Numbered from the stretch's first letter, positions 18,766 through 29,243 are shown. The stretch is 40,086 bases of DNA from Leptolyngbya sp. ES-bin-22 (GCA_014380065.1 JACMKO010000341.1:1-40086), one strand, 5' to 3'. The notes: generated by a model from the sequence alone, not told the origin. Translations and numbers: made by a program.

Positions 18766-20988
18766 ATGAAGGAAGTTCTTTATCTCGAAGTCCCTACCCC
18801 AGAGGTAGAGGCTGTCAGAACCTGGCTACAGCGGGAGTTTAAACCCCGAACAGGCACAAAAGTCGTTGCTAGCAGTGGCATTCGTCTCACGTTCTCCTCA
18901 ACTACACCGCCAGAAGCACACATGCCGGAAACGCAGGTGGAAGTCGCCACACTTGCTCTGTTTGTCTGGTCATTGCAGCGGACGACCTATCTCAAAGTCT
19001 TTCGCTGGACGCAGCAGCCCGCGCCCCAAGAAAAAAGCGTGTTGAAGGAGTTGACGCACGCTCTACGCGATCGCTTTCCCAATCAGTATCCTCAGCCACC
19101 CGCGATCGACCTCTCTCGCCAATCGATTTTCGATGCGCTTGTGGAACGGTATCCGCTGACCGTAAAGTACTTCCAGAAAATGCCGAATGGCGAATATGAC
19201 CTTACCCGCGTTTACTGGTGGGAACAGCGCTGGCGTGAAGGTGTGGAGAATCCGAAAAAGCCTCGACAAGTGGTGTTTGCGGGAGGAGAGGGGAAAGGGG
19301 AGAGGGGAGAGGAGTCAGAAAGGCATGGAGACAAGGAAAAACTATCACCAACAACTAACAACCAAAAACTAGCAACTGGCACCCCTTCACCGCTTCACCG
19401 CTTCACCCCTCACCCCTCACCCCTCACTCCTCACTCTTCACCGTCCTACGACCTGATCTACCTCGGTGGCGCGCTGGGCGTTATCCATGCGGCAGTGATG
19501 GCGAAGCTAGGCTATCGAGTGCTGCTGGTGGAGCGGTTGCCGTTTGGCAAAATGAACCGGGAATGGAATATTTCGCGGAGCGAGTTCCAGAGCCTCATTA
19601 ACCTGGGGTTGTTTACGCCCAGCGAGTTTGAGAGCGTGATTGCTAGAGAATATGTAGACGGATTTCACAAGTTTTTTGATGCCAATAATCCACCAGCGTC
19701 AAAAGCACCCGTGCTGCATACGCCAACGGTGCTGAACGTCGGGCTGGATGCGGAAAAGCTGCTGCGCGTTTGCGGCGAGAAACTGCGGAGCTACGGTGGA
19801 GAGATTTGGGACGAAACGGAATTTATCCGCGTTGAGGTCGATCGCGCTCAGGTCATGGTGCAAGCGAAGCATCTCCCCACGGGTGCTATGCGATCGGTGA
19901 CTGGACGAGTGTTGGTAGATGCGATGGGTACAGCCTCCCCGATCGCGTGGCAGCTCAATGGGGGGCGTGCGTTTGATAGCGTCTGCCCAACGGTTGGAGC
20001 GGTAGTTGCTAGCGGGTTTGAACCAGGCGTGTGGGATGCTCGCTACGGGGATGTGCTCAACAGTCATGGGGATATTTCACGGGGACGACAGCTTATTTGG
20101 GAGCTGTTTCCTGCTGATGGTGAAGAGCTAACCTTTTACCTGTTCCACTACCATCAGGTGCATCCTGACAATCCGGGGTCGCTGCTGGAAATGTACGAAG
20201 ACTTTTTTACAATACTGCCAGAGTACCGTCACTGTGACATGGATCAACTGGTCTGGAAGAAGCCTACGTTTGGCTACATTCCAGGGCACTTTACGACGGG
20301 TCGAGGCGATCGTCAGGTGGCGTTCGATCGCCTCATTGCGTTAGGCGATGCTGCGTCACTGCAATCACCGCTGATTTTCACCGGGTTCGGTTCGCTGGTG
20401 CGCAATCTACCCCGGCTAACCCATCTGCTCGATACGGCTCTCAAGCATGACTTGCTCAGCGCCAAGCATTTGAACCAGATTCGGGCGTACCAAAGTAATG
20501 TCGCGGTTACCTGGTTATTTTCTAAAGGCATGATGGTACCGACCGGGCAGAACCTGCCGCCTGAGCGCGTCAATGCGATGCTCAATACCTTTTTTGGCAT
20601 TCTGGGAGATCAGCCTCCTGCGATCGCGGAAGCCTTCATTAAAGATCGCGTTGACTGGCTAACGTTTAACCGTATGGCACTGACTGCCGCCTGGAAAAAT
20701 CCGAAGCTTTTGCTCTGGATCTGGGAGATGGCAGGAGCGGTAGACTTTGGACGTTGGCTCGGCAGCTACCTCGACTTTTCCATTAGCGCTTTTGTGAGCA
20801 GTTTGATTCGCGGCTGGTTTCCTGCACTTTTACGACAAGTTCAGCCCTGGTTGGAGCCAAGATTTCCCGGCTTTTGGCTGTGGCTTTTGGCGCAAAGCTA
20901 TCTGTTTACTGATGGTGTTGGGCGACCCCAGGCAGCACAGCCTCGCTCTACCGCAACCATTGAGGAGCAAACTCATGCGTCGGTTTAA
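18766..20988 (+). CDS. cruA: FAD-dependent lycopene cyclase, CruA/CruP family
   Basis: This is a flavoprotein of the CruA/CruP group, which cyclises lycopene in green sulfur bacteria and many cyanobacteria. The N-terminal ~170 residues are a family-specific extension. The FAD fold then begins with YDLIYLGGALGVIHAAVMAKLGYRVLLVER. Diagnostic segments are MNREWNISRSEFQSL, LVDAMGTASPIAWQL, IALGDAASLQSPLIFTGFGSLVRNLPRL and a hydrophobic C-terminus. The SPLIFTGFGSLVRNL form suggests CruA more than CruP, with moderate certainty. At 740 residues it is longer than expected because residues about 172-227 are low-complexity peptide encoded by interspersed repeats (separate entry). These sit exactly between the extension and the Rossmann fold. 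The frame is intact. Confidence 0.82.
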   Translation: MKEVLYLEVPTPEVEAVRTWLQREFKPRTGTKVVASSGIRLTFSSTTPPEAHMPETQVEVATLALFVWSLQRTTYLKVFRWTQQPAPQEKSVLKELTHALRDRFPNQYPQPPAIDLSRQSIFDALVERYPLTVKYFQKMPNGEYDLTRVYWWEQRWREGVENPKKPRQVVFAGGEGKGERGEESERHGDKEKLSPTTNNQKLATGTPSPLHRFTPHPSPLTPHSSPSYDLIYLGGALGVIHAAVMAKLGYRVLLVERLPFGKMNREWNISRSEFQSLINLGLFTPSEFESVIAREYVDGFHKFFDANNPPASKAPVLHTPTVLNVGLDAEKLLRVCGEKLRSYGGEIWDETEFIRVEVDRAQVMVQAKHLPTGAMRSVTGRVLVDAMGTASPIAWQLNGGRAFDSVCPTVGAVVASGFEPGVWDARYGDVLNSHGDISRGRQLIWELFPADGEELTFYLFHYHQVHPDNPGSLLEMYEDFFTILPEYRHCDMDQLVWKKPTFGYIPGHFTTGRGDRQVAFDRLIALGDAASLQSPLIFTGFGSLVRNLPRLTHLLDTALKHDLLSAKHLNQIRAYQSNVAVTWLFSKGMMVPTGQNLPPERVNAMLNTFFGILGDQPPAIAEAFIKDRVDWLTFNRMALTAAWKNPKLLLWIWEMAGAVDFGRWLGSYLDFSISAFVSSLIRGWFPALLRQVQPWLEPRFPGFWLWLLAQSYLFTDGVGRPQAAQPRSTATIEEQTHASV
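19279..19446 (+). repeat. Composite heptamer repeat inserted in frame in the cruA-like gene
   Basis: Three repeat styles follow one another: GGAGAGG units (19283-19312), a CAACTAA-like run (ACCAACAACTAACAACC, about 19347-19363), and CACCGCTT then CACCCCT units (about 19387-19435). All three match families found between genes elsewhere in the window. Translated, they give Gly/Glu/Arg-rich, then Thr/Asn/Gln-rich, then Pro/Ser/Thr/His-rich peptide. Confidence 0.85.
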
Positions 20989-21013
20989 TGGCTTATTGTC
21001 CTTAGAACTTATG

Positions 21014-21109
21014 TATAGCCATAGACAGCTTGGTTGGGACGGGGTGCAGGGGTGGAACCCCTGGCTGGGGGCAACGCCCCCACCCCCCTTTTAGTCCCAA
21101 TGTCCTAAC
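21014..21109 (+). repeat. Interspersed repeat, copy 1 (inverted partner at 23.3 kb)
   Basis: It starts TATAGCCATAGACAG, passes GGGACGGGGTGCAGGGGTGGAACCCC and GGGGGCAACGCCCCC (two small hairpins), and ends GTCCCAATGTCCTAAC. The reverse complement of 23314-23390 matches it along its length with small gaps. Confidence 0.8.
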
Positions 21110-21130
21110 TTTTGTGGCGACAGCTATATT

Positions 21131-21218
21131 TTGCCAAAACCTCGGATGCCAAAACCTTGGAGGTTTAAGCACCAAGATTGGTCATGAGGTTCAATTTTGG
21201 TCAAAACCTCGGAGGTTT
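21131..21218. repeat. AAACCTC/GAGGTTT palindromic repeats
   Basis: Three related units occur: CCAAAACCTCGGATG (about 21134), CCAAAACCTTGGAGGTTT (about 21150) and CAAAACCTCGGAGGTTT (21202-21218). The last contains the 7-bp dyad AAACCTC-G-GAGGTTT. They fill the gap between the two convergent genes and may help end transcription, but no T-run is present. Confidence 0.6.
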
Positions 21219-21307
21219 GCGTACGTCCAGATCCTATTGACCTTCGATCGCAACCGTTCGGCTTAACTGAACATAGAAAAGCTTTCTGGTGAACACAGAA
21301 AAGCGTC

Positions 21308-23248
21308 CTAGCGTCTAGGAAACGTTGGTAGGTCTACAGCCGCCAATGAAGCTAGCTTTTTGGTTGAGCGCAGGGGATAGACGATCGGAGACGGCACTGC
21401 GGTTGAAAACGGCGCTGACGGGCATTCAGGCTGACTTGAGCCATTGATATGTTGCCTCATTGAGGACTGAAGACTTCCAGCGCTGAGGGCAAGGAGCTTT
21501 GAGGGGGCTTGAGGAGTGCTTTCGACAGCAGCGCGCTCAATCATCGGCGCTTGCGGCGTTTTGTTTGTATTGACCAGACGATCGCGCCATGTCCAAGCGG
21601 TGAGCGGTGCTGTTGGATCGGTTGCCACCTTCAAAGGAGCCGCTTCTACTGCTGTTGTTACTTCATGCGGTGCCGTAAAGAGGGGTGGAATGCCTGCACT
21701 GTCTGTAGTGGCTTGAACGGCATTAACAGGGGTATCAGGACAGGTATCAGCATCTACAGCAGCAACTAAACTGATGCTGGCAACAGTCGGTAGTGGAGCG
21801 ATTAACGTTTCCAGGTCACGCCAAAGCGGGTCGGTAGAGCGATCGTTAGGCAGCGTTGAGATAGAGAGGTTGGCGATCGCGCTTGCATCAGACGGCAGCC
21901 CATTAAACGACTCTTGCTGGTCTGTTCCAACGCTTTCTGGCAATGTCTTTAACAAATCTGACTCTCGGCTGGAAGGCTCTACAGGTGGAACCGTGCCGAT
22001 ACTGGCACTCTCTACCGCTAGGAAAGGACTTAGATCAACAATCGCCTCTGACTGCAATCCATCCGCCCGTACGGCATCGGTCGTCGTGTAGACCAGACGC
22101 TCAGCGGTATCAGGAAAGATGAGCTGCATCAAATGGGTGACAAACTGCGGATCGTCGGAGTCGAGAAGCGCCGATGGATCAGCCGTCGCGTTCCCTTGAC
22201 CATCAGCATTAAAGGGCGCGTCCAGCCCCGCTACCAAAGCAGCATTTTCTTGAAGCAAGTCAGTTTCGTCACCCGGCGCTGGCATACCCTGCTTTAGCAG
22301 TTTGAACAGCGGTTTCGGTCGCTCCAGTTGATCCGCCGCAGTCTGCGATGCTTGTGAAGGAGAAGACCACGGCATCACGGGTTGATTTTTAGGCTTTAGT
22401 AAAGCGGACAGAGCGTCTGGAGGTGTAGAACCGTCAGTAAGAGCCTCGTCAGGTATGACCTGATTTTCATAAACGGTCGGCATCTCAAGGCATTTTTCCA
22501 GTGCCACTTTGAATTGAAGCGTCTGCTGCTGCTGGCGGTGCAGGCGAAGCCGGAGATCTCGGCAGGTGCTCTCTGCTTGCAGCACTTGTTGCACCTGTTC
22601 GTTGTGGTGCTGCTGGGTCAAAGCGCAATCCCGCTCTAGCTGGGCAATGCGCTCCTGGCTGCTTTCCAACTGCGCAGTTAGCGTTTCGACCAAAATTTGC
22701 TGGCGTTGAGCGGTCTGGTGCGATCGCTCCAATGCCTGCACAAGCTGCTGTAGACGATCGTGCGCTGACTGAAGGGGTTTAGACTGTTCTAGCATCGGTA
22801 TAGTTGATGCAACCGCTTCATCCATTGCCGCCTCAGGCTGAGAGAGGGTGCAGGCTGCTTCCAACTGCTGTTCAATTTGCTGCACCAGGTCTTGCTCCAC
22901 TTGCGCTAGGTGATCGCGCAGTGCGGCATTCTCGTCCTGTAACTGCTGTAATTGCGTTACTGTGCCAGATGGTTGAAACGGAATCGCTGCCACATAGGTG
23001 GTCGCCAGATCGATTTCTGCGTTGCTGTAGTGAATGACTCCTGGCTCGATCGCGCTGCCTAACACTTCCGTCTGCTTGTGTGGTACGGCATCAACGCTGA
23101 TTGCACCAGGGAAATCAACAGTTTGCCACCCGTCATCAGGGGTTGGGTGCAGCCTCACAGGGTCGGCTGAATGAACCGCAGTGACGTGTTCCGATGGCTC
23201 TGTTACGGTGGGCACTGGTTGATCGTTTGGGCTATCAGCTTCACTCAT
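21308..23248 (-). CDS. Large coiled-coil protein of unknown function
   Basis: This is a 646-residue soluble protein with no signal peptide or membrane segment. Residues 1-95 are low in hydrophobics and acidic. Residues about 96-265 are strongly heptad-like and Gln-rich (LQQLQDENAALRDHLAQVEQDL, QILVETLTAQLESSQERIAQLERD, LRLRLHRQQQQTLQFKVALEKCLEMP), so a long coiled coil is expected. The rest is Pro/Ser/Thr/Asp-rich and probably disordered, with a short conserved-looking patch PKPLFKLLKQGMPAP near 318. The QTLQFKVALEKCLEMP end of the coil looks like a motif I associate with cyanobacterial hypothetical proteins. I cannot assign a function. A scaffold or cell-structure role is one possibility. 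Confidence 0.75.
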   Translation of the reverse strand: MSEADSPNDQPVPTVTEPSEHVTAVHSADPVRLHPTPDDGWQTVDFPGAISVDAVPHKQTEVLGSAIEPGVIHYSNAEIDLATTYVAAIPFQPSGTVTQLQQLQDENAALRDHLAQVEQDLVQQIEQQLEAACTLSQPEAAMDEAVASTIPMLEQSKPLQSAHDRLQQLVQALERSHQTAQRQQILVETLTAQLESSQERIAQLERDCALTQQHHNEQVQQVLQAESTCRDLRLRLHRQQQQTLQFKVALEKCLEMPTVYENQVIPDEALTDGSTPPDALSALLKPKNQPVMPWSSPSQASQTAADQLERPKPLFKLLKQGMPAPGDETDLLQENAALVAGLDAPFNADGQGNATADPSALLDSDDPQFVTHLMQLIFPDTAERLVYTTTDAVRADGLQSEAIVDLSPFLAVESASIGTVPPVEPSSRESDLLKTLPESVGTDQQESFNGLPSDASAIANLSISTLPNDRSTDPLWRDLETLIAPLPTVASISLVAAVDADTCPDTPVNAVQATTDSAGIPPLFTAPHEVTTAVEAAPLKVATDPTAPLTAWTWRDRLVNTNKTPQAPMIERAAVESTPQAPSKLLALSAGSLQSSMRQHINGSSQPECPSAPFSTAVPSPIVYPLRSTKKLASLAAVDLPTFPRR

Positions 23249-23888
23249 GGCTTTTATCCTGAAGTTGGCTCATCCTGGAGGCGGAAATCTCTGATATAGC
23301 GATCGTCACAACGTTTGGGACATGGGGATCAAAGGGGGTGTGGGGGTTCACCCCTGCACCTCGTCCTAACCCGTCAGTCTATTGCTATAGATCATTGCTG
23401 CAACGCTAGTTATTATATATTCGACATTCAAAGTTGAGCGATCGTTTTACTTACTTTGCTACGTCTAGATCGAACAGAGATTGAACAGGCGGGACTCGAC
23501 CACAAGGTTTCAATGCCAATCGATTCAGGCTTCGCACCATAAACTGCTTAAGTTCGATGTTTTTAATCGTTTTTTAATAGAACTACAAGTCAATGAATGT
23601 CATCAAGCTGCTTTTTACGGTCAGATAGCGCTGACTGAGTTGGGAATGAATGGGGTCTACTCTGCAATCCGGCTGCTAACACCTTGGGCATCTCACTACG
23701 ACTGGGGGGTTGAGCAACTGGATCTTTGCTTCGACATGGCACATGCGTGAGTATGAAATTTCCATGAAGGCTTGGTTTTGCCCCGTGTGTTGGCAGAGAC
23801 TTTAGGAGTGGAGAACTTGCTGTAACAATTTATAGAGGAGCGATCGCCGGGCTCTTTTGAGCGCAGAAAGGCTATCAAGCTAAGACTC
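23249..23888. other. Intergenic stretch of 640 bases
   Basis: The first part holds repeat copy 2 (23314-23390). The rest is AT-rich with no convincing gene. The 89-residue ORF at 23481-23750 has no recognisable motif, signal or good ribosome site and is not annotated. Promoters for the flanking divergent genes presumably lie here, but none is clear by eye. Confidence 0.5.
23314..23390 (-). repeat. Interspersed repeat, copy 2 (inverted relative to copy 1)
   Basis: GGGGGTTCACCCCTGCACCTCGTCCTAACC and CTATTGCTATAG are the reverse complement, with scattered changes, of the same motifs in copy 1 at 21014-21109. The two copies face each other across the coiled-coil gene. Copy 2 lacks the GGGGGCAACGCCCCC hairpin. 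Confidence 0.75.
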
Positions 23889-24776
23889 ATGATGGATTCA
23901 CTGAATCACCTTCAACTCAATCGCCTTCAAAAACCGACTTTTTGGCTGCTTGGCACGGCTACCGCCATGATGGTGCTCCATCTGACGTTGCTCAGCCGCA
24001 GCGGTGATGCCGAACTATCGCAGGAATTGTTCGCAACGTACGTTCTGCTGTGGTTTGCGGTCGGTTCTTTCGTTTGGGAGCGGCGACACACATTAGCGCT
24101 TCAGAGTGGCTCAACTGCTACCACGATCGGTGGCGGTTTGCTGTTGGGTCTCCTGCTGCTCAGTTCAGCGTTGCCGACATCGGGTTCCTTTTTGAGAGGC
24201 TTTCCCTTTGTGATGATTCTGGGAATGGGGTTATTAGCGTCTGGTAGTCGTGGGCTAGCTCAATATTGGAAAGAGCTGCTCATCTTTGGACTGTTGATGC
24301 TGAACCCACTGTTCAAGCTGGGGCTGGACTTGATCAACTTACCCAAAGTGACGGCTCAGGCTGCCGCGTTTATGCTCTGGTATACCGGCTTTGACGTGCG
24401 TCTTGATGGGCTGTCGCTGCTGCTGCCAACTGGACGCGTCGATGTCTATGGAGCCTGTTCGGGGGTCAGCAGCATGTTGCAAATGCTGTACATCTCCGTG
24501 CTGTTCGTGCTGATGTTCTCGCTGCCCGTGGTGCAACAACTGCTGTCTGTGTCCTTGGCAGTCCTCATTGGCTTTTTGGTCAACGCAGCGCGAGTGGCTT
24601 TAATGGCAGTGCTGGTGGCGTTCTCACAAAAAAATGCGTTTGAGTATTGGCACACGGGTGATGGTTCGCTGATTTTCGCCGCGATCGCCGTGGGGCTGTT
24701 TGGGCTTTTCTGTTGGCTTGCCTTCCTGCGGACAGCTCCATCCCTTTCAGATGCAGGAACCTCATCGCATGGCTAA
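23889..24776 (+). CDS. Cyanoexosortase (exosortase/archaeosortase family)
   Basis: This is a multi-pass membrane cysteine transpeptidase-like enzyme that processes proteins with C-terminal PEP-CTERM-type anchors during export, often with exopolysaccharide production. The 295 residues contain about eight hydrophobic segments. The catalytic triad of the family is visible: Cys190 in VYGACSGVSSM, Arg235 in VNAARVALM and His255 in YWHTGDGSLIF. The next gene overlaps by 8 bases and encodes the usual associated protein, which points to the cyanoexosortase A type. No PEP-CTERM substrate gene is present in the window. Two ATG codons stand in tandem at the start, and the first is used here. Confidence 0.9.
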   Translation: MMDSLNHLQLNRLQKPTFWLLGTATAMMVLHLTLLSRSGDAELSQELFATYVLLWFAVGSFVWERRHTLALQSGSTATTIGGGLLLGLLLLSSALPTSGSFLRGFPFVMILGMGLLASGSRGLAQYWKELLIFGLLMLNPLFKLGLDLINLPKVTAQAAAFMLWYTGFDVRLDGLSLLLPTGRVDVYGACSGVSSMLQMLYISVLFVLMFSLPVVQQLLSVSLAVLIGFLVNAARVALMAVLVAFSQKNAFEYWHTGDGSLIFAAIAVGLFGLFCWLAFLRTAPSLSDAGTSSHG

Positions 24777-25431
24777 TGCGTGGCAACCCGCCCGGCTGTC
24801 GCTGCTGGTGTTGGCGTTTAGTGGTGCCCTGTTCGTTTTGGGTAAGGCGATCGTGACCCCTAAAGCGGCAACAACGCAGCCAGCTTATCGTCTGCCGGCA
24901 ACGGTGCCTTTGACCGACTGGCAAACCGTTTCTAGTGCTGCGCTACAGCCGATTCCAGAGGCGATCGCGAGTCAGCAGTATGAGTATCGCCAGCAGCAGT
25001 CTCTCAACGTGCAGTTGCGCTACATGATAGGCGATGGCGATGTGAACCGCTTCCTGTTTGTGCACACACCGATTCGGCAGGACAACAACCGTCTTGTGTT
25101 GAAATATCAGCCTAAAATTGGCTTTTATGGCGTGTTGCCGTATCAAAAGCGAGCCTATCTGAGTGCTTGCATCAGTCCACGTGGCGAAAGCACCGTCACC
25201 GCACAGCAGTTTGTGCAAAATCTTCGCACTCACGACCTCATACCCAGCCGTGTTTTACCCTGGCTTCTTGGGCAGCAGCCATTACTCGATCGCCGCTGTT
25301 TGTGGACTTTGATGTCGATACCCGTAGCTGCGAACGCTGACTCAACAACGTTAGGCAACGCGTATAAAACCCTGGAAGTTGCCTGGTTCTCCTGGTACCG
25401 CTGGTGGCAGCCCAACTTTCCACCCACCTAA
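24769..25431 (+). CDS. Cyanoexosortase-associated protein (EpsI-like)
   Basis: This protein is encoded directly after the exosortase and is typical of cyanoexosortase A systems. The ORF track starts at 24700, deep inside the upstream gene. The Met at 24769 gives a clean N-terminal membrane anchor (MANAWQPARLSLLVLAFSGALFVLGKAIV) and an 8-base overlap, implying translational coupling. From it the protein has 220 residues. The remainder is extracytoplasmic by appearance: LTDWQTVSSAALQPI, then beta-rich sequence with LNVQLRYMIGDGDVNRFLFVHTP, and CISPRGESTVTAQQFVQN. The C-terminus is AWFSWYRWWQPNFPPT. This layout resembles EpsI-type proteins. Its biochemical action is unknown. Confidence 0.82.
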   Translation: MANAWQPARLSLLVLAFSGALFVLGKAIVTPKAATTQPAYRLPATVPLTDWQTVSSAALQPIPEAIASQQYEYRQQQSLNVQLRYMIGDGDVNRFLFVHTPIRQDNNRLVLKYQPKIGFYGVLPYQKRAYLSACISPRGESTVTAQQFVQNLRTHDLIPSRVLPWLLGQQPLLDRRCLWTLMSIPVAANADSTTLGNAYKTLEVAWFSWYRWWQPNFPPT

Positions 25432-25565
25432 TGCCCTGCCAGCCTTTAACCGTAACGCCTGCGTGTAGGGTAAAGAAAGCAACCGCAACAGTTGCTTTGC
25501 GGAGCGCCCCCGTTCGTTGGTGTACTGTCAACTTGCCCCTATCGTGTTGAAGGAAACCCGGCTCT

Positions 25566-26240
25566 ATGACTGAATCAACGACTGAAAATCGATCCATACA
25601 CAGATTCCGTTGGATTGGCTACGGACTGCTTGGCTATGCATTGATGGATCTAATCCAGGTGTTATATCCACCGAAATTTTTTAATCCGGCCTGGGAAGTG
25701 CAAGCCATCGGCAGCCTGGTCGAGCGGGTGATCGTACCGTTACTGGGTATGGCGCTTGTCTTTTTTGGCGAGTTTTACGATCGCAATCGGCTCGAAAAGA
25801 TTCTTCTCAAAGTGCTGTCGTGGCTTTGCTTAGTGCTGGCGATCGTCTGTTTGCTGGTCATCCCGCTGGGTGTGTTTGGGACTGCCCGTCTCGACTTCCA
25901 AAATGACCAGCAGATCAATCGGCAGGCAGAACAACAGCTCTCTCAGTTCAACAAGCTCGAAAGCCAACTGAGTCAAAGTAGCATCAATGACATTCAAGCT
26001 CTGGCAGCAAAATCAGGCATTCCGATCGACCCAACCAAGGAACCACAGGCGCTGAAAGCCGAAATTCTGTCACGGTTAACGGCTGTCCGCTCCAAAGTTC
26101 AGTCTCAGATTGAAGAGAATCGCAAGACGCAGAAGCAGACGCTCTTTAAAAATTCGATCAAATGGAATTTGGGTGCCTTGCTTGCCAGCAGCCTCTTTTT
26201 TATTCTTTGGAAAAGTAGTGATTGGGCACGCGCACGGTAG
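25566..26240 (+). CDS. HpsJ-like membrane protein
   Basis: This is a 224-residue inner-membrane protein resembling HpsJ of the hormogonium polysaccharide locus of filamentous cyanobacteria. It has three N-terminal hydrophobic segments (WIGYGLLGYALMDLIQVLYPP, ERVIVPLLGMALVFFGEFYDR, LKVLSWLCLVLAIVCLLVIPLGVFG). A predicted coiled-coil or helical domain (about 115-195: QINRQAEQQLSQFNKLESQLSQ) follows. A last membrane span lies near the C-terminus (WNLGALLASSLFFILW). The motif FFNPAWEVQAIGSLVERVIVPLLG is the best match to HpsJ. The position after the exosortase pair supports a role in surface polysaccharide or export. Assignment is by recollection of the family pattern. Confidence 0.72.
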   Translation: MTESTTENRSIHRFRWIGYGLLGYALMDLIQVLYPPKFFNPAWEVQAIGSLVERVIVPLLGMALVFFGEFYDRNRLEKILLKVLSWLCLVLAIVCLLVIPLGVFGTARLDFQNDQQINRQAEQQLSQFNKLESQLSQSSINDIQALAAKSGIPIDPTKEPQALKAEILSRLTAVRSKVQSQIEENRKTQKQTLFKNSIKWNLGALLASSLFFILWKSSDWARAR

Positions 26241-26275
26241 GCTCCAGAGGTTTTCTCAACACCACTAGCTCAATA

Positions 26276-26304
26276 AAAAAGGGACGTTCATGCGTCCCTT
26301 TTTT
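26276..26304. terminator. Bidirectional terminator between the HpsJ-like gene and prk
   Basis: AAAAAGGGACG (26276-26286), a 6-base loop TTCATG, and CGTCCCTTTTT (26293-26303) form a perfect stem. It is flanked by A-runs on the left and a T-run on the right, so it can serve both convergent genes. Confidence 0.9.
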
Positions 26305-26323
26305 GCTCTTATCCGTGAAGGCG

Positions 26324-27328
26324 TTACACTCTGGCTGCGATTTTGGCTTCCTTCGCCGTTAGTCGTTCGTAGGTCGCACGCATTTTCAAGCCCGTCAAAA
26401 CTTGAAACAAGCCAGTACCGTTGGTAGAGCCAGGATACTCGCGGTGATGCAGCAACAGCTCAGTTAGTTCACCGCTGTACTTGGCAGAGGTTTTGCTGAG
26501 GTGTTGCTCAATGTAGACCACCTCTTCGAGCTTGTCGAATTGCCCATCCACTTCTAGCACCGAGACGCTGTGACCATAATAGGTATCAGGTCCGTAATGC
26601 ATCCGAATGCCGGGGTACGAGCAGGTGAGCTTACGTCCGCAAGGAATCCAGTCGATCGTGGAACCTTCGTCAAACAAATAAGCAGGTTCAAAGCCTTCCA
26701 CACCGTCGCGCTGGATCATCTGAACGCGCAGCACCTTTCGTTCCTTGTCGCCTTTAATCAACTCAGTCGGCAGCACCTGAATGACGACATCCGCAAATTC
26801 CTTTTGCGGATCAATATACGCTTTGAAATCAGGACGACGGGCGTTGATAGCTGCTAAGACATCGTCATAGGTATGCCCCCGCTCAGACATGTCGCGCTGA
26901 ATCTTCCAGGCAATCTTCACTTCGTCACTGATATCAAGGTAGACGCTAAAGTCTAACAAGCTGCGCACCCGTTCGTCGTACAGGGGATGCAAGCCTTCAA
27001 TCACCACAATATGATTGGGCGCGATCCCTTCAGGCGGGTCAATCATGCCCGTTTCATGATTGTAAATGGGCTTGTTGATGGCTTCGCCATATTTCAGCGC
27101 TTTAATCTGCTCGTACATCAGATCAAAGTTGTTTGCTCTCGGATCGAGGGCAGTGATACCTGTTTCTTTGCGCTGCTTCCGGTCCAGACTGTGGTAGTCG
27201 TCCAGGCAGATTACCGTTACGAAATCTTCCCCAAACAAATCGGTGAGTCGGCGCAGAAAGGTGGATTTACCGCACCCGGAGTCTCCGGCAACGCCGATCA
27301 GAACCACGCGGTCTGGCTTACTGGTCAT
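26324..27328 (-). CDS. prk: Phosphoribulokinase
   Basis: PRK phosphorylates ribulose 5-phosphate with ATP to give ribulose 1,5-bisphosphate, the CO2 acceptor of the Calvin cycle. The 334 residues match the cyanobacterial enzyme. The P-loop is GVAGDSGCGKSTF, with Cys19 inside it and Cys41 in VTVICLDDYHSLDR. These two form the thioredoxin-controlled disulfide and the CP12/GAPDH complex contact. Further motifs are PIYNHETGMIDPPE, IVVIEGLHPLYDERV and KIAWKIQRDMSERGHTYDDV. The start has the ribosome site GAGGAAA. It is transcribed divergently from petH, and the terminator at 26.28 kb ends it. Confidence 0.98.
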   Translation of the reverse strand: MTSKPDRVVLIGVAGDSGCGKSTFLRRLTDLFGEDFVTVICLDDYHSLDRKQRKETGITALDPRANNFDLMYEQIKALKYGEAINKPIYNHETGMIDPPEGIAPNHIVVIEGLHPLYDERVRSLLDFSVYLDISDEVKIAWKIQRDMSERGHTYDDVLAAINARRPDFKAYIDPQKEFADVVIQVLPTELIKGDKERKVLRVQMIQRDGVEGFEPAYLFDEGSTIDWIPCGRKLTCSYPGIRMHYGPDTYYGHSVSVLEVDGQFDKLEEVVYIEQHLSKTSAKYSGELTELLLHHREYPGSTNGTGLFQVLTGLKMRATYERLTAKEAKIAARV

Positions 27329-29180
<1,852 letters not shown>

Positions 29181-29243
29181 TTGGCTTGCACTTGTTTGCT
29201 AGTCGCACTCGTTTGCTAGTCGCGATGCGCCAACCGAGTCAAG

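Noticed and set aside
23481-23750. 89-residue plus-strand ORF between the coiled-coil and exosortase genes
   Set aside because: No domain, signal peptide or ribosome site, and the composition is not protein-like. It lies in an AT-rich intergenic region.
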